Origin: JAOUEA01 sp041287635
GTDB taxonomy: Bacteria; Actinomycetota; UBA4738; HRBIN12
Assembly: GCA_041287635.1 (NCBI GenBank)
Contig: JBGGNG010000076.1
Span: 1 to 24,544 of the forward strand
Direction: 5' to 3'
Length of the DNA stretch: 24,544 nucleotides
Each line of letters starts with the position of its first letter. Positions within the stretch are counted from its first letter, which is position 1. Positions 1-7,096 of the stretch are shown here, one piece after another. The notes under the pieces were generated by a model, which was not told the origin of the DNA, made no database searches, and saw only the letters and a program-made list of their open reading frames with translations. Made by a program: the position numbers and the translations under genes.

Positions 1-63
1 GGTGAGGGCACCTTCACCGATACCAACACCAGCACTGATATGCAGATCACCTTCGGCCCCTGA
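1..63 (+). CDS. C-terminal end of an unidentified protein (partial)
   Basis: Frame 1 is open from the first base and ends with TGA at 61-63. The 20 visible residues are rich in Thr, Asp and Gly and end in QITFGP, which could be the last strand of a secreted or beta-rich protein. Too little is present to assign a family. No terminator hairpin is evident between this stop and the tRNA gene that follows on the other strand. Confidence 0.4.
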   Translation, partial: GEGTFTDTNTSTDMQITFGP

Positions 64-145
64 GCACCTCGGCGATCTCGTCGAGGGCGGCGTTCAGGTG
101 CGATGACTTCCCGAAGCCGGCGAAGGTGATCGGATGGCATCTTGA

Positions 146-221
146 TGGTGGGCGCTGAGGGTCTCGAACCCCCGACCTTCGCCTTGTAAGGGCGACGCTC
201 TGCCAGCTGAGCTAAGCGCCC
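146..221 (-). tRNA. tRNA-Val (anticodon TAC)
   Basis: Read on the minus strand this folds as a complete cloverleaf: a 7-bp acceptor stem GGGCGCT/AGCGCCC, a D-arm with AGCTCAGCTGG, an anticodon stem around the loop CTTACAA (anticodon TAC, reading GUA), and a T-arm with GGTTCGAGACC. The discriminator base is A and the CCA tail is encoded (146-148). The tRNA-Met gene at 22338-22411 has no encoded CCA. Confidence 0.95.
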
Positions 222-228
222 GCGCTCG

Positions 229-498
229 TCACGCGAGTTCCGTGTGGCCACACGCCCGGCACACCACCCCGCCGAGCTGCGCCGACAGGCGCGTTCCCCC
301 GCAGGATCGGCACCGGTCTAGGCCCTCGGCCCAGTCCGCGCGCTCGACCTGACACGCCGGGCAGATCAACACCTGCCGTCCGCCCGAGACCGCCCGCACC
401 CACGGCGTCTCCCGCTTGTCGGGATCGTAGGTGGGACGGCCGCACAGGGAACACCCCGGTCGGTCGCCCGTGACGAGGGCACCGTCCTTCGGCCTCAC
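229..498 (-). CDS. Small double zinc-ribbon protein
   Basis: A protein of about 89 residues with four CxxC pairs, at residues 16/19 (CSLC), 46/49 (CPAC), 63/66 (CRSC) and 80/83 (CRAC). This is enough for two zinc-ribbon knuckles. No catalytic domain is visible, so a role in nucleic-acid or protein binding is only inferred from the fold. I chose the GTG at 498 because TATCCT lies 8 nt upstream of it, like several other starts here. An ATG at 528 would add ten residues but has neither a ribosome site nor a -10 box. It begins just beyond the 5' end of tRNA-Val and is divergent from the antiporter gene. The family is unassigned. Confidence 0.65.
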   Translation of the reverse strand: MRPKDGALVTGDRPGCSLCGRPTYDPDKRETPWVRAVSGGRQVLICPACQVERADWAEGLDRCRSCGGTRLSAQLGGVVCRACGHTELA

Positions 499-506
499 GG
501 TTCGCA

Positions 507-512
507 AGGATA
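507..512 (-). promoter_or_regulatory. Candidate -10 box, zinc-ribbon gene
   Basis: TATCCT on the minus strand, 8 nt before the GTG at 498. It matches the TAnnnT pattern of actinobacterial -10 elements. I see no convincing -35. The spacing would give a leaderless or nearly leaderless mRNA. Confidence 0.35.
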
Positions 513-543
513 CCGATGCGCGCCGCATCGGTCGCGGAGGGGA

Positions 544-549
544 TAGCCT
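544..549 (+). promoter_or_regulatory. Candidate -10 box, antiporter gene
   Basis: TAGCCT followed by 6 nt and then the ATG at 556. A GGAGGGG run at 536-542 looks like a ribosome site but lies upstream of this box. If the box is real, that run is not in the transcript and the mRNA is leaderless. Confidence 0.4.
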
Positions 550-555
550 TCGGCG

Positions 556-1734
556 ATGGTCGAGGGGCTCGGATCACTGCTCGCGGCGATGGTCGTGGTC
601 GCCGCCGCGCCGATCGTCGTGGCGTTCCTGCCCGGCCGGGTGCCGCAGGTCGTGCTGCTGATCGCGGGAGGCATCGTGATCGGCCCCGAGATGCTCGACC
701 TCGCGCAGCCCGACGACATCACGCTGTTCGCGAACCTCGGGCTCGGGTTCCTATTCCTGCTGGCGGGCTACGAGCTCGACCCGGCCCTGCTCAGGGAACG
801 CGCGGGGAAGCTCGCCATCGTGGCGTGGGTGATCTCGATCGTGCTCGCGATCGCGACCGTAGGAGCGCTGGAGGCGGCGGGCCTCGTGAAGGCGTTCGTA
901 CCGGTCGCGATCGGCCTCACGACGACCGCGCTCGGCACGCTGCTCCCGATCCTGCGTGACCACCACATGCTCGAAGGACGCTTCGGCCGCTCCCTGTTCG
1001 CAGCGGGCGCCGTCGGCGAGATGGGGCCCGTGCTCTGCATCGCGCTGCTGCTCGGGCACTACAGCTCGATCGTCGAGGTCATCGGCGTCGCCGCGGTCGC
1101 GGGCGTGGCGTTCGCGCTCTCGGTGATCCCGCGGTTCACCCGAGGCACGCGATTCGGCCGCATCCTCGAGGAAGGTCAGCACGAGACGTCGCAGACGACG
1201 TTACGCCTCACGGTGCTCCTGCTGATCGCGCTGCTCTACCTCTCCGCCGAGTTCGGCCTCGACATCGTGCTCGGAGCGTTCTTCGCCGGCATGGTGCTCC
1301 GTCGGTGGGCGCCCGGCGACATCGAGTCGCTCGAGAGGAAGCTAGATGCGGTTGGATACGGGTTTTTCATCCCGGTCTTCTTCGTGTCGTCGGGGATGGG
1401 GCTCGACGTGATCTCGATCGTCGAGTCGCCCGGGCGACTGCTCGGGTTCTTCGTGCTGCTGCTGCTCGTGCGGGGCGTGCCGGCGCTGTTCGTCTATCGC
1501 AAGGATCTTCCGGCTCCGCGACGCGTGCAGATGATGCTCTTGACCGCGACCGCGCTCCCCCTGTTGGTCGCCCTCACCGAGATCGGACTGCAGAACGGAT
1601 CGATGCTGCCCGAGAACGCAGCCGCGCTCGTCGGTGCCGGCGTGCTCTCGGTCGCGGTCTTCCCGGCGCTCGCGGTATGGCTCCAACCCCGGGCGCTCGA
1701 GGCCGAACGCGAGGCATCCGCTCCGGAGCGCTGA
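556..1734 (+). CDS. Cation:proton antiporter (CPA2/Kef-type membrane domain)
   Basis: A 392-residue polytopic membrane protein made almost entirely of hydrophobic segments, with the layout of the Na_H_Exchanger domain. An N-terminal helix is followed by PQVVLLIAGGIVIGPEML, the typical early GGIxxGP motif. The FFAGMVLRR and PVFFVSSGMGLDV segments are characteristic of the CPA2 core. No C-terminal TrkA-N nucleotide-binding domain is present, so this is the transport domain alone, exchanging Na+ or K+ for H+ across the cytoplasmic membrane. The ion specificity cannot be read from the sequence. The stop is only 22 bp before the fused urease gene on the same strand, so co-transcription is likely. 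The ATG at 556 is favoured by TAGCCT six nt upstream. Confidence 0.85.
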   Translation: MVEGLGSLLAAMVVVAAAPIVVAFLPGRVPQVVLLIAGGIVIGPEMLDLAQPDDITLFANLGLGFLFLLAGYELDPALLRERAGKLAIVAWVISIVLAIATVGALEAAGLVKAFVPVAIGLTTTALGTLLPILRDHHMLEGRFGRSLFAAGAVGEMGPVLCIALLLGHYSSIVEVIGVAAVAGVAFALSVIPRFTRGTRFGRILEEGQHETSQTTLRLTVLLLIALLYLSAEFGLDIVLGAFFAGMVLRRWAPGDIESLERKLDAVGYGFFIPVFFVSSGMGLDVISIVESPGRLLGFFVLLLLVRGVPALFVYRKDLPAPRRVQMMLLTATALPLLVALTEIGLQNGSMLPENAAALVGAGVLSVAVFPALAVWLQPRALEAEREASAPER

Positions 1735-1756
1735 CGATGACGGGAGTGACGGCGCG

Positions 1757-2353
1757 ATGCAGCTGAACCCGACCGAACAGGACCGGCTGCTCGTGTTCGC
1801 CACGGCGCAGCTCGCTCGTGAGACGCTGGCGCGCGGGCTCTCGCTGAACGCGTCCGAGGCGATCGCGCTCGTCTGCGACGAGATGCACCTGGCTGCGCGC
1901 GCCGGCGGCGCGTACGAGCAGGTCGTCGATGCCGGTCGCGCCATCGCCGGACGCACACCGGTGCTCGACGGCGTCGCGACGATCGCCGCCGAGATCCGGC
2001 TCGAGGTGCTGCTCGAGGACGGGTCCCGGCTGATCGTGCTGCGGGAACCCTTCGGCCCCATCGATGCCGAGGGGCCGGGCGCCATCCGGTTCGCGCCGGG
2101 CGACGTCGACCTCGTGCCCGAGCGCGAGCGGCGGGGGCTCACCGTGCGCAACACGTCGCGCCGACCGGTGCGGATCTCGTCGCACTACCCGTTCTGGCAG
2201 GTGAACCCATCGCTCGAGTTCGACCGCGAGGCGGCGCACGGCTTCCGGCTCGACCTGCCCGCGGGCGACTCGCTGCGATGGGCACCCGGCGAAGAGCGCG
2301 AGGTCGAGCTCGTCGCCTACGGCGGAGCGGGCGTTCCGGAGGGAACCGTCTGA
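1757..2353 (+). CDS. ureAB: Urease gamma-beta fusion subunit
   Basis: A 198-residue protein joining the two small urease subunits. Residues 1-99 match the gamma subunit, beginning MQLNPTEQDRLLVFA and including GLSLNASEAIAL and the EDGSRLIVL strand. Residues 108-198 match the beta subunit, with PGD, the SHYPF motif at 142-146, NPSLEFDREAAHGFRLD and a C-terminal VAYGG. Such fusions are known in actinobacteria and Helicobacter. The usual SHYHF of the beta subunit reads SHYPF here. I chose the ATG at 1757 because it gives the canonical gamma N-terminus, with GGGAG about 10 nt upstream; a longer in-frame ATG exists at 1634 inside the antiporter gene. The last base of its stop codon is the first base of the alpha-subunit ATG, so translation is probably coupled. 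Confidence 0.9.
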   Translation: MQLNPTEQDRLLVFATAQLARETLARGLSLNASEAIALVCDEMHLAARAGGAYEQVVDAGRAIAGRTPVLDGVATIAAEIRLEVLLEDGSRLIVLREPFGPIDAEGPGAIRFAPGDVDLVPERERRGLTVRNTSRRPVRISSHYPFWQVNPSLEFDREAAHGFRLDLPAGDSLRWAPGEEREVELVAYGGAGVPEGTV

Positions 2354-4101
2354 TGCCCCGCTCGATCTCTCGCCCCGAGCACGCGCTGCGCCACGGGCCG
2401 ACGACCGGCGATCGGGTCAGGCTCGGCGACACCGACCTCTGGATCCGCATCGAGGACGACCTCACCGAACCGGCCGACCAGGCGCTCTGGGGCTACGCGA
2501 AGACCATGCGATCGCGGATGACCCAGCGCGACACCGCGACGAGCGAGAGCGAGCTCGACGCGGTGATCGGCAGCGCGATCGTGGTCGATCCGATGCTCGG
2601 GGTCGTGAAGGCCGACCTCGGCATCAAGGACGGACGCATCGTGGGTATCGGCCGCGCCGGCAACCCCGACATCACCGACGGCGTCGACCTCACGGTCGGG
2701 CCTGGCACGTGGCCGATCCCGTGTCACGGCCTGATCGCGACGCCCGGAGGCGTCGACAGCCACGTGCACTTGCTGAGTCCGCGTCTCGTGCCGGTCGCGC
2801 TCAGCGCCGGCGTCACGACCCTGATCACGGCCGGCTTCGAGGAACCCGCATGGCGCATGCGCCGAACGCTCGAGGCGTTCGAGTTCCTGCCCGTGAACCT
2901 CGGGCTGCAGGCGAGCGCCCGCGCAGACCGCCGAGAGCCGCTCGAGGCGCTGATCGAGGCCGGCTCGGTGGGTCTGAAGATCCACGAGGATTGGGGCGCG
3001 TATCCGGAGATCGTCGACGCGACCCTCGCGACCGCCGACGCCCACGACGTCGCGGTCTGCCTGCACACCGACGGTCTCAACGAAGCTACCGAGCTCGAGG
3101 GCACGATCGCCGCGATCGGTGGGCGCACGATCCACGCATACCACGTCGAGGGCGCCGGGGGCGGCCACGTGCCCGACGTGCTCGGCCTCGTGCGGGTGCC
3201 GAACGTGCTCTGCTCATCGACCACGCCCGGACTGCCGTGGGGAAGTGCCGCCGACCTCGAGCACACCGACATGATCCTGCTCGTGCACGAGGGGAACCCG
3301 GGTCTGGCCGACGACGTCGCCGGAGCGCGGGAGCGGGTCCGCGTGACGACGATGGCCGCCGAGGGTCCCCTGCACGACCTGGGTGCGATCTCGATCGTGA
3401 ACTCCGACTCACAAGGCATGGGCCGCATCGGCGAGACGATCCGGCGCACCTGGCAGCTCGCCCACGCGATGAAGGCGTGGCGCGCCTCGGAGCTCGGCGC
3501 CGGATGGCCCGACGCGCCGGCGGCGCGGCGCCTGCGGCCACGCCCGCAGGACTCGCTCACCGACGACGGGCTCGGCATCGACGACAACGAACGGGTGCTG
3601 TCCTACCTCGCCAAGCACACGGCTGAGCCCGCGATCGTGCACGGCATGGCCGACGTGGTGGGATCCCTCGCCCCGGGCCGCTCGGCCGACATCGTGCTGT
3701 GGGAACCGGCGACGTTCGGCGTCCGCCCCCTCATGGTGATCAAGGGCGGCGTCGTGGCGTGGAGCGCGATGGGAGAGGGGAACGCCAGCGTGCACGGCGC
3801 CGAACCGACCCGCTACGGCCCGGACTGGGGAGGCACGGGCGAGGCGGCGGCGAGGCTGTCGACGACCTTCGTCTCGCGCGCCGCGTTCGACGCGAGCATC
3901 GGCGACGCCCTCGGCACCCGTCGAGCGGTGGTCGCCGTCGGTAGGACGCGCGGGCTCACCCGGGGCGACCTCCTCGCCAACACCGCCGTCCCCGACGTCG
4001 ACGTCTCGCCCGATGACGGCGGGGTCACGATCGCCGGGCGCGTACTCGCCTGCGAGCCGGTCGACGAGGTGCCACTCTCGCGCCGCTATCTCCTCGCATA
4101 G
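2353..4101 (+). CDS. ureC: Divergent urease alpha subunit (amidohydrolase superfamily)
   Basis: A 582-residue homologue of the catalytic, dinickel urease subunit. The metal and catalytic positions are kept: H137 and H139 (DSHVH), the lysine carbamylated in known ureases K209 and H211 (GLKIHEDWG), H238, H264 (HAYHVEGAGGGH), D352 (NSDSQGMGR) and the flap histidine H312. Several normally invariant parts differ. The segment between GVTT and LPVN is 22 residues where Klebsiella urease, by my recollection, has 33, removing the GTHATT part that lines the substrate pocket. The flap Cys-His-His is Val-His-Glu, SDSQA is SDSQG, and the early FGGGKVIRDGM is WGYAKTMRSRM. It follows the gamma-beta gene with a 1-bp overlap and has GGAGGG 9 nt before its ATG. 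No ureD, E, F or G lies in the window. It may be a urease or a related hydrolase that has changed substrate. Confidence 0.88.
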   Translation: MPRSISRPEHALRHGPTTGDRVRLGDTDLWIRIEDDLTEPADQALWGYAKTMRSRMTQRDTATSESELDAVIGSAIVVDPMLGVVKADLGIKDGRIVGIGRAGNPDITDGVDLTVGPGTWPIPCHGLIATPGGVDSHVHLLSPRLVPVALSAGVTTLITAGFEEPAWRMRRTLEAFEFLPVNLGLQASARADRREPLEALIEAGSVGLKIHEDWGAYPEIVDATLATADAHDVAVCLHTDGLNEATELEGTIAAIGGRTIHAYHVEGAGGGHVPDVLGLVRVPNVLCSSTTPGLPWGSAADLEHTDMILLVHEGNPGLADDVAGARERVRVTTMAAEGPLHDLGAISIVNSDSQGMGRIGETIRRTWQLAHAMKAWRASELGAGWPDAPAARRLRPRPQDSLTDDGLGIDDNERVLSYLAKHTAEPAIVHGMADVVGSLAPGRSADIVLWEPATFGVRPLMVIKGGVVAWSAMGEGNASVHGAEPTRYGPDWGGTGEAAARLSTTFVSRAAFDASIGDALGTRRAVVAVGRTRGLTRGDLLANTAVPDVDVSPDDGGVTIAGRVLACEPVDEVPLSRRYLLA

Positions 4102-4108
4102 AGCGGAG

Positions 4109-4141
4109 AAGGGGGCGGCGACCGGCGGTCGCCGCCCCCTT
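4109..4141. terminator. Strong hairpin between convergent urease and DUF4397 genes
   Basis: A perfect 15-bp inverted repeat (4109-4123 against 4127-4141) with a GGC loop. Arms begin AAGGGGGCGGCG and end in CCCCCTT. It lies 7 bp after the urease stop and 17 bp before the stop of the opposing gene, so it can serve both strands. The T-tract is very short, as is usual in high-GC actinobacteria. Confidence 0.8.
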
Positions 4142-4158
4142 CGGTCCGCATCAGGCGA

Positions 4159-4845
4159 TCAGGACTTCTCGCCCACCTCCAGCGGGACGAGCGCCAGGCT
4201 GTAGCCCGCCGCTCCGTTGCCCCAGGCGTAGACCTGGTAGCTGATTCCCGCCATCAGCGACAGATCGGCGGGTCCGATCACCGGGTCGCTCTGACGTGCC
4301 AGCGACACGAAGACCTCGTAATCGCCCTCGGGAACGTCGAATCGGCGCTGGGCGCCCCAGACGAACTGGCGACCACGGTTCAGCGGCGAGCCGTTGGCCC
4401 ACACGTTGACCGCAGGAGCGTCGGCCGTGTGGCGCACGACCAGACGCGCCTCGCCGGCCTCGGTCTTGCGGGTGTTGTTGCGGAACAGCGCCAGGTTCGG
4501 CGTGCCGTGGTCGTCGAGGTTCGCGACCACCGTGTAGTTGCGATTGCCACCGCCGGCCAGATCGGCGACGGCAGACAGCACGGCGGCGCTGCAGGGCTCG
4601 CCGGCCGGTGTGACCTTCAGCCGGTACTCGCCGCCGGGCAGCTTCACGCCCGACACGACGTCGCCCGGCTCGAAGTCGGTGATCGCCTTCGCCCCGTTGA
4701 CGCACACGTCCACCGTGAGCCCGGGGATACCATGCACGACGTTCAGCGTGAACTTCTGAGCGCCCGTCGCCTGCGTGGGCGCGGCGCCGAACAGCGCCAT
4801 CGTCGTCGCGAGCGCGACGGCGAGGCCGATGATCCGCTTCGTCAT
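4159..4845 (-). CDS. Secreted DUF4397-domain protein
   Basis: A 228-residue exported protein. Residues 1-33 form a signal peptide (MTKR, a hydrophobic core, then APTQATGA). The mature part has two similar beta-rich units, each with a VxVxVNG-type strand: VHGIPGLTVDVCVNG near the start and HTADAPAVNVWANG in the middle. Each is followed by an LPGGEYRLKV or VPEGDYEVFV strand. This is the pattern of DUF4397, found in many actinobacterial surface proteins whose function is unknown. I chose the ATG at 4845 because GGGAGGG sits about 5 nt before it; an ATG six codons upstream has no ribosome site. It converges on the urease operon and is probably transcribed alone. Confidence 0.85.
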   Translation of the reverse strand: MTKRIIGLAVALATTMALFGAAPTQATGAQKFTLNVVHGIPGLTVDVCVNGAKAITDFEPGDVVSGVKLPGGEYRLKVTPAGEPCSAAVLSAVADLAGGGNRNYTVVANLDDHGTPNLALFRNNTRKTEAGEARLVVRHTADAPAVNVWANGSPLNRGRQFVWGAQRRFDVPEGDYEVFVSLARQSDPVIGPADLSLMAGISYQVYAWGNGAAGYSLALVPLEVGEKS

Positions 4846-4985
4846 CTTTCCCTCCCTTTCCACGCGGAGTCGACCCGACGGGCCTGCCTCAGCTCCGCGC
4901 AGCTTCTAGGAGGGTGCGTACCCACAACCAGATCGGATGAACATGCCGGGCGTCGTGCATAGGTTTCATCGCGACTCCTGCGCCG

Positions 4986-6626
4986 CTAGGAGCGCTCGAA
5001 AACGATGCGACCGGAGGCCATCGTCAACTCGACCGCGGTCTCGCCGATCGCCCCGAGCGAGCGGTTGAACGGGTCGCGGTCGAGGACCGCGAGGTCGGCG
5101 CGCATGCCGACCACGAGCGCGCCAGCCTCGTCGTCGTGGTTGACGTACGCCGAGCCTCGCGCGAATGCGGCCATCGCCGTCGCGAGGTCGAGACGCTGCC
5201 ACGCATCGAGCGGCTCGACGTCGGGCCGACCGGGAGGCTGCCGCGTCACGCCGACCTCGAGCTCGAGCCAGGGGTTCGGCGTGGTCACGGGCCAATCGCT
5301 GCCGATGCACATCACGGCGCCGCTCGCGAAGATCGAACGGAGCGGGTAGAGACGGGATGCCCGTTCACCCACCCGCGGCGTCGTGATCTCGGCGATCGTC
5401 GGATCGGGCTGTGCCCAGAAGGGCTGCAGGTTCGCTGCGACCCCGAGCCTGCGCAGACGCGGCAGGTCGTCGGGGTCGGGCAGCTGGATGTGCGCGATGT
5501 GGTGCCGGGCGTCGTTCCACCCGTTGGCCGCGCGCGCGGCTTCGACCGCGTCGAGCGCGCCGCGGAAGGCCCGGTCGCCGAGCGCATGCTGATGCACCTG
5601 GAACCCGCGAGCGTCAAGCGCGACCATCGCCTCGCTCAGCACGTCCGCCTCGATGAACTGGATGCCGCGGTCGTGCCGGCGGCCGAACTCGCCCTCGTAC
5701 GGCTCGAGCATCGAGCCGGTGCCGCTCTCAGGACACCCGTCCAGCATGATCTTGATCGTGGTCGCGTGGAGCCTGCCTCCGGTCGCCCACGCCCGCTGCT
5801 CGACCAGGCGGTCGACCTGCTCCATGCCGGCGTGGCGGTCCCACCACATCGCGGCGACGACGCGCGCGGTGAGGACCCCTTCGTCATCGAGCTCGCGGTA
5901 GGCCCGCAGCAGGTCGGGCTCGACCCAGGCGTCCTGCCACCCCGTGATGCCGAGCGCATGCAGCTCCTGCTGCGCGCGGAGCAGGTAGGTCTTCCACTGA
6001 GCCACGCTCGGCTGCGCGGCGACCGTGCGCCACACGTCGTACGCGGCTCCCTCCTGCAGGGTGCCGGTCGGCGAGCCGTCGGGGTCACGCACGAGGTAGC
6101 CGTCCCAAGGATCGGGTGAGTTCGCCGTCAGCCCGGCGAGCTCGAGCGCCCTCGAGTTCACCCACGCCGCGTGCACGTCGGTGTTCAGCAGGAACACCGG
6201 ACGGTCCGGCACCACCGCGTCGAGATCCTCCTTGCGGGGGCCGTCGGTCTCGGCGAACACCATGTTGACCCACCCGCCTCCCACGATCCACTCGATGGCG
6301 GGGTTGGCCTCGGCCACCTGCCGGATGCGTGCGAGGTAGTCGTCCTTCGCATGCAGGTCGTCGAGGTTCACGTTGAGCAGGTTCCTGCCGGCCACCGACG
6401 GGTGGACGTGCGCGTCCTGGAACCCCGGCACGATCATGCGACCAGCCATGGTGAGCACCTCGGTCGCCGGCCCCCGGAACGCCCGCACGTCGTCGTCGGT
6501 CCCGACGGCCACGATGCGATCGCCCCGGATCGCGATCGCGTGGGCTCGACGGCGAGCGGCGTCACCGCACCACACGTCGGCGTCGGCGATGATCAGGTCG
6601 GCGGGAAGACGCTCTGCATCCGACAC
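4986..6626 (-). CDS. YtcJ-like metal-dependent amidohydrolase (Amidohydro_3)
   Basis: A 546-residue cytoplasmic hydrolase of the Amidohydro_3 group, which includes YtcJ and N-substituted formamide deformylase. It shows the N-terminal beta segment (ADVWCG, IAIRGDRIVAVG), then the metal motif DAHVH (H73, H75). Later come HQHALGDRA, HIAHIQLPDP, the acidic SDWPVTTPNP strand and a C-terminal GxxADLAVLDRDP segment. The substrate cannot be predicted. The GTG at 6626 is preferred: TAGGGT lies 7 nt upstream, the same architecture as other starts here, and the 18-residue extension from the ATG at 6680 overlaps the divergent gene. It is unrelated to the urease alpha subunit beyond the common superfamily fold. 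Confidence 0.87.
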   Translation of the reverse strand: MSDAERLPADLIIADADVWCGDAARRRAHAIAIRGDRIVAVGTDDDVRAFRGPATEVLTMAGRMIVPGFQDAHVHPSVAGRNLLNVNLDDLHAKDDYLARIRQVAEANPAIEWIVGGGWVNMVFAETDGPRKEDLDAVVPDRPVFLLNTDVHAAWVNSRALELAGLTANSPDPWDGYLVRDPDGSPTGTLQEGAAYDVWRTVAAQPSVAQWKTYLLRAQQELHALGITGWQDAWVEPDLLRAYRELDDEGVLTARVVAAMWWDRHAGMEQVDRLVEQRAWATGGRLHATTIKIMLDGCPESGTGSMLEPYEGEFGRRHDRGIQFIEADVLSEAMVALDARGFQVHQHALGDRAFRGALDAVEAARAANGWNDARHHIAHIQLPDPDDLPRLRRLGVAANLQPFWAQPDPTIAEITTPRVGERASRLYPLRSIFASGAVMCIGSDWPVTTPNPWLELEVGVTRQPPGRPDVEPLDAWQRLDLATAMAAFARGSAYVNHDDEAGALVVGMRADLAVLDRDPFNRSLGAIGETAVELTMASGRIVFERS

Positions 6627-6633
6627 GGCGCGG

Positions 6634-6639
6634 ACCCTA
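6634..6639 (-). promoter_or_regulatory. Candidate -10 box, amidohydrolase gene
   Basis: TAGGGT on the minus strand with 7 nt to the GTG at 6626. No good -35 hexamer is seen at 16-18 nt. The spacing suggests a leaderless mRNA. Confidence 0.4.
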
Positions 6640-6667
6640 GCATGGAGGCACGCGAAGGGAGGTTGCC

Positions 6668-7096
6668 ATGGAGAGCACACAGGTGGAACGGGGACTGGTG
6701 GGCACGGTGACGGGCGACGAGGTCGACATCCGCGAGAGCGGCGTCGGCGCCGCGGCCTCCTCGAGGGACCTCTTCCTCACGAACGGGGGCGCGGGGCTGC
6801 TCGCCGCCGCCGGCAACCTCACGATCACGAACGGAGGGGGCGGACCGATGGCGATCGGCGGCAACGTGTCGATCACGAACGGGGGCGCCCAGACGATCCT
6901 CGCCGGAGGTGGGGCGACGCTCGGCGAACGGAGCTTCGTCGCGTTCGTGCTCTCGCCCAGGGTCACGGTGGAGCCCGGCGCCACGGTCCTCTGCTCGACC
7001 CGGCAGGCGCTGGCGTTCGGCGCGGTCGTGAGCGCCGCGATCCTGACGGCGACCCAGCTGCTGCGGAAGGCTCGCAACTCGTCCAGCGTGGACTAG
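6668..7096 (+). CDS. Glycine-rich TNGG-repeat protein with C-terminal membrane helix
   Basis: A 142-residue protein I do not recognise as a named family. Residues about 35-85 contain three imperfect repeats of 16-17 residues centred on the motif [LIS][FI][LIT]TNGG (LFLTNGG, LTITNGG, VSITNGG), each followed by a run of Gly and Ala. This looks like a short beta-solenoid. Near residues 115-135 a hydrophobic stretch (FGAVVSAAILTA) followed by LRKAR looks like a single membrane anchor with a basic cytoplasmic end. GGGAGG lies 5 nt before the ATG. It converges with the bactofilin-like gene and shares its stop site. The resemblance between this beta-repeat and the bactofilin-like domain next door suggests a common function at the membrane, which is inference. 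Confidence 0.75.
   Translation: MESTQVERGLVGTVTGDEVDIRESGVGAAASSRDLFLTNGGAGLLAAAGNLTITNGGGGPMAIGGNVSITNGGAQTILAGGGATLGERSFVAFVLSPRVTVEPGATVLCSTRQALAFGAVVSAAILTATQLLRKARNSSSVD

Noticed and set aside
47..131. Minus-strand peptide-like frame after tRNA-Val (ITFAGFGKSSHLNAALDE)
   Set aside because: It reads like protein, but it has no start codon between the tRNA and itself and overlaps the plus-strand stop at 61-63. It could be a gene scrap left by integration at the tRNA, but there is too little to support that.
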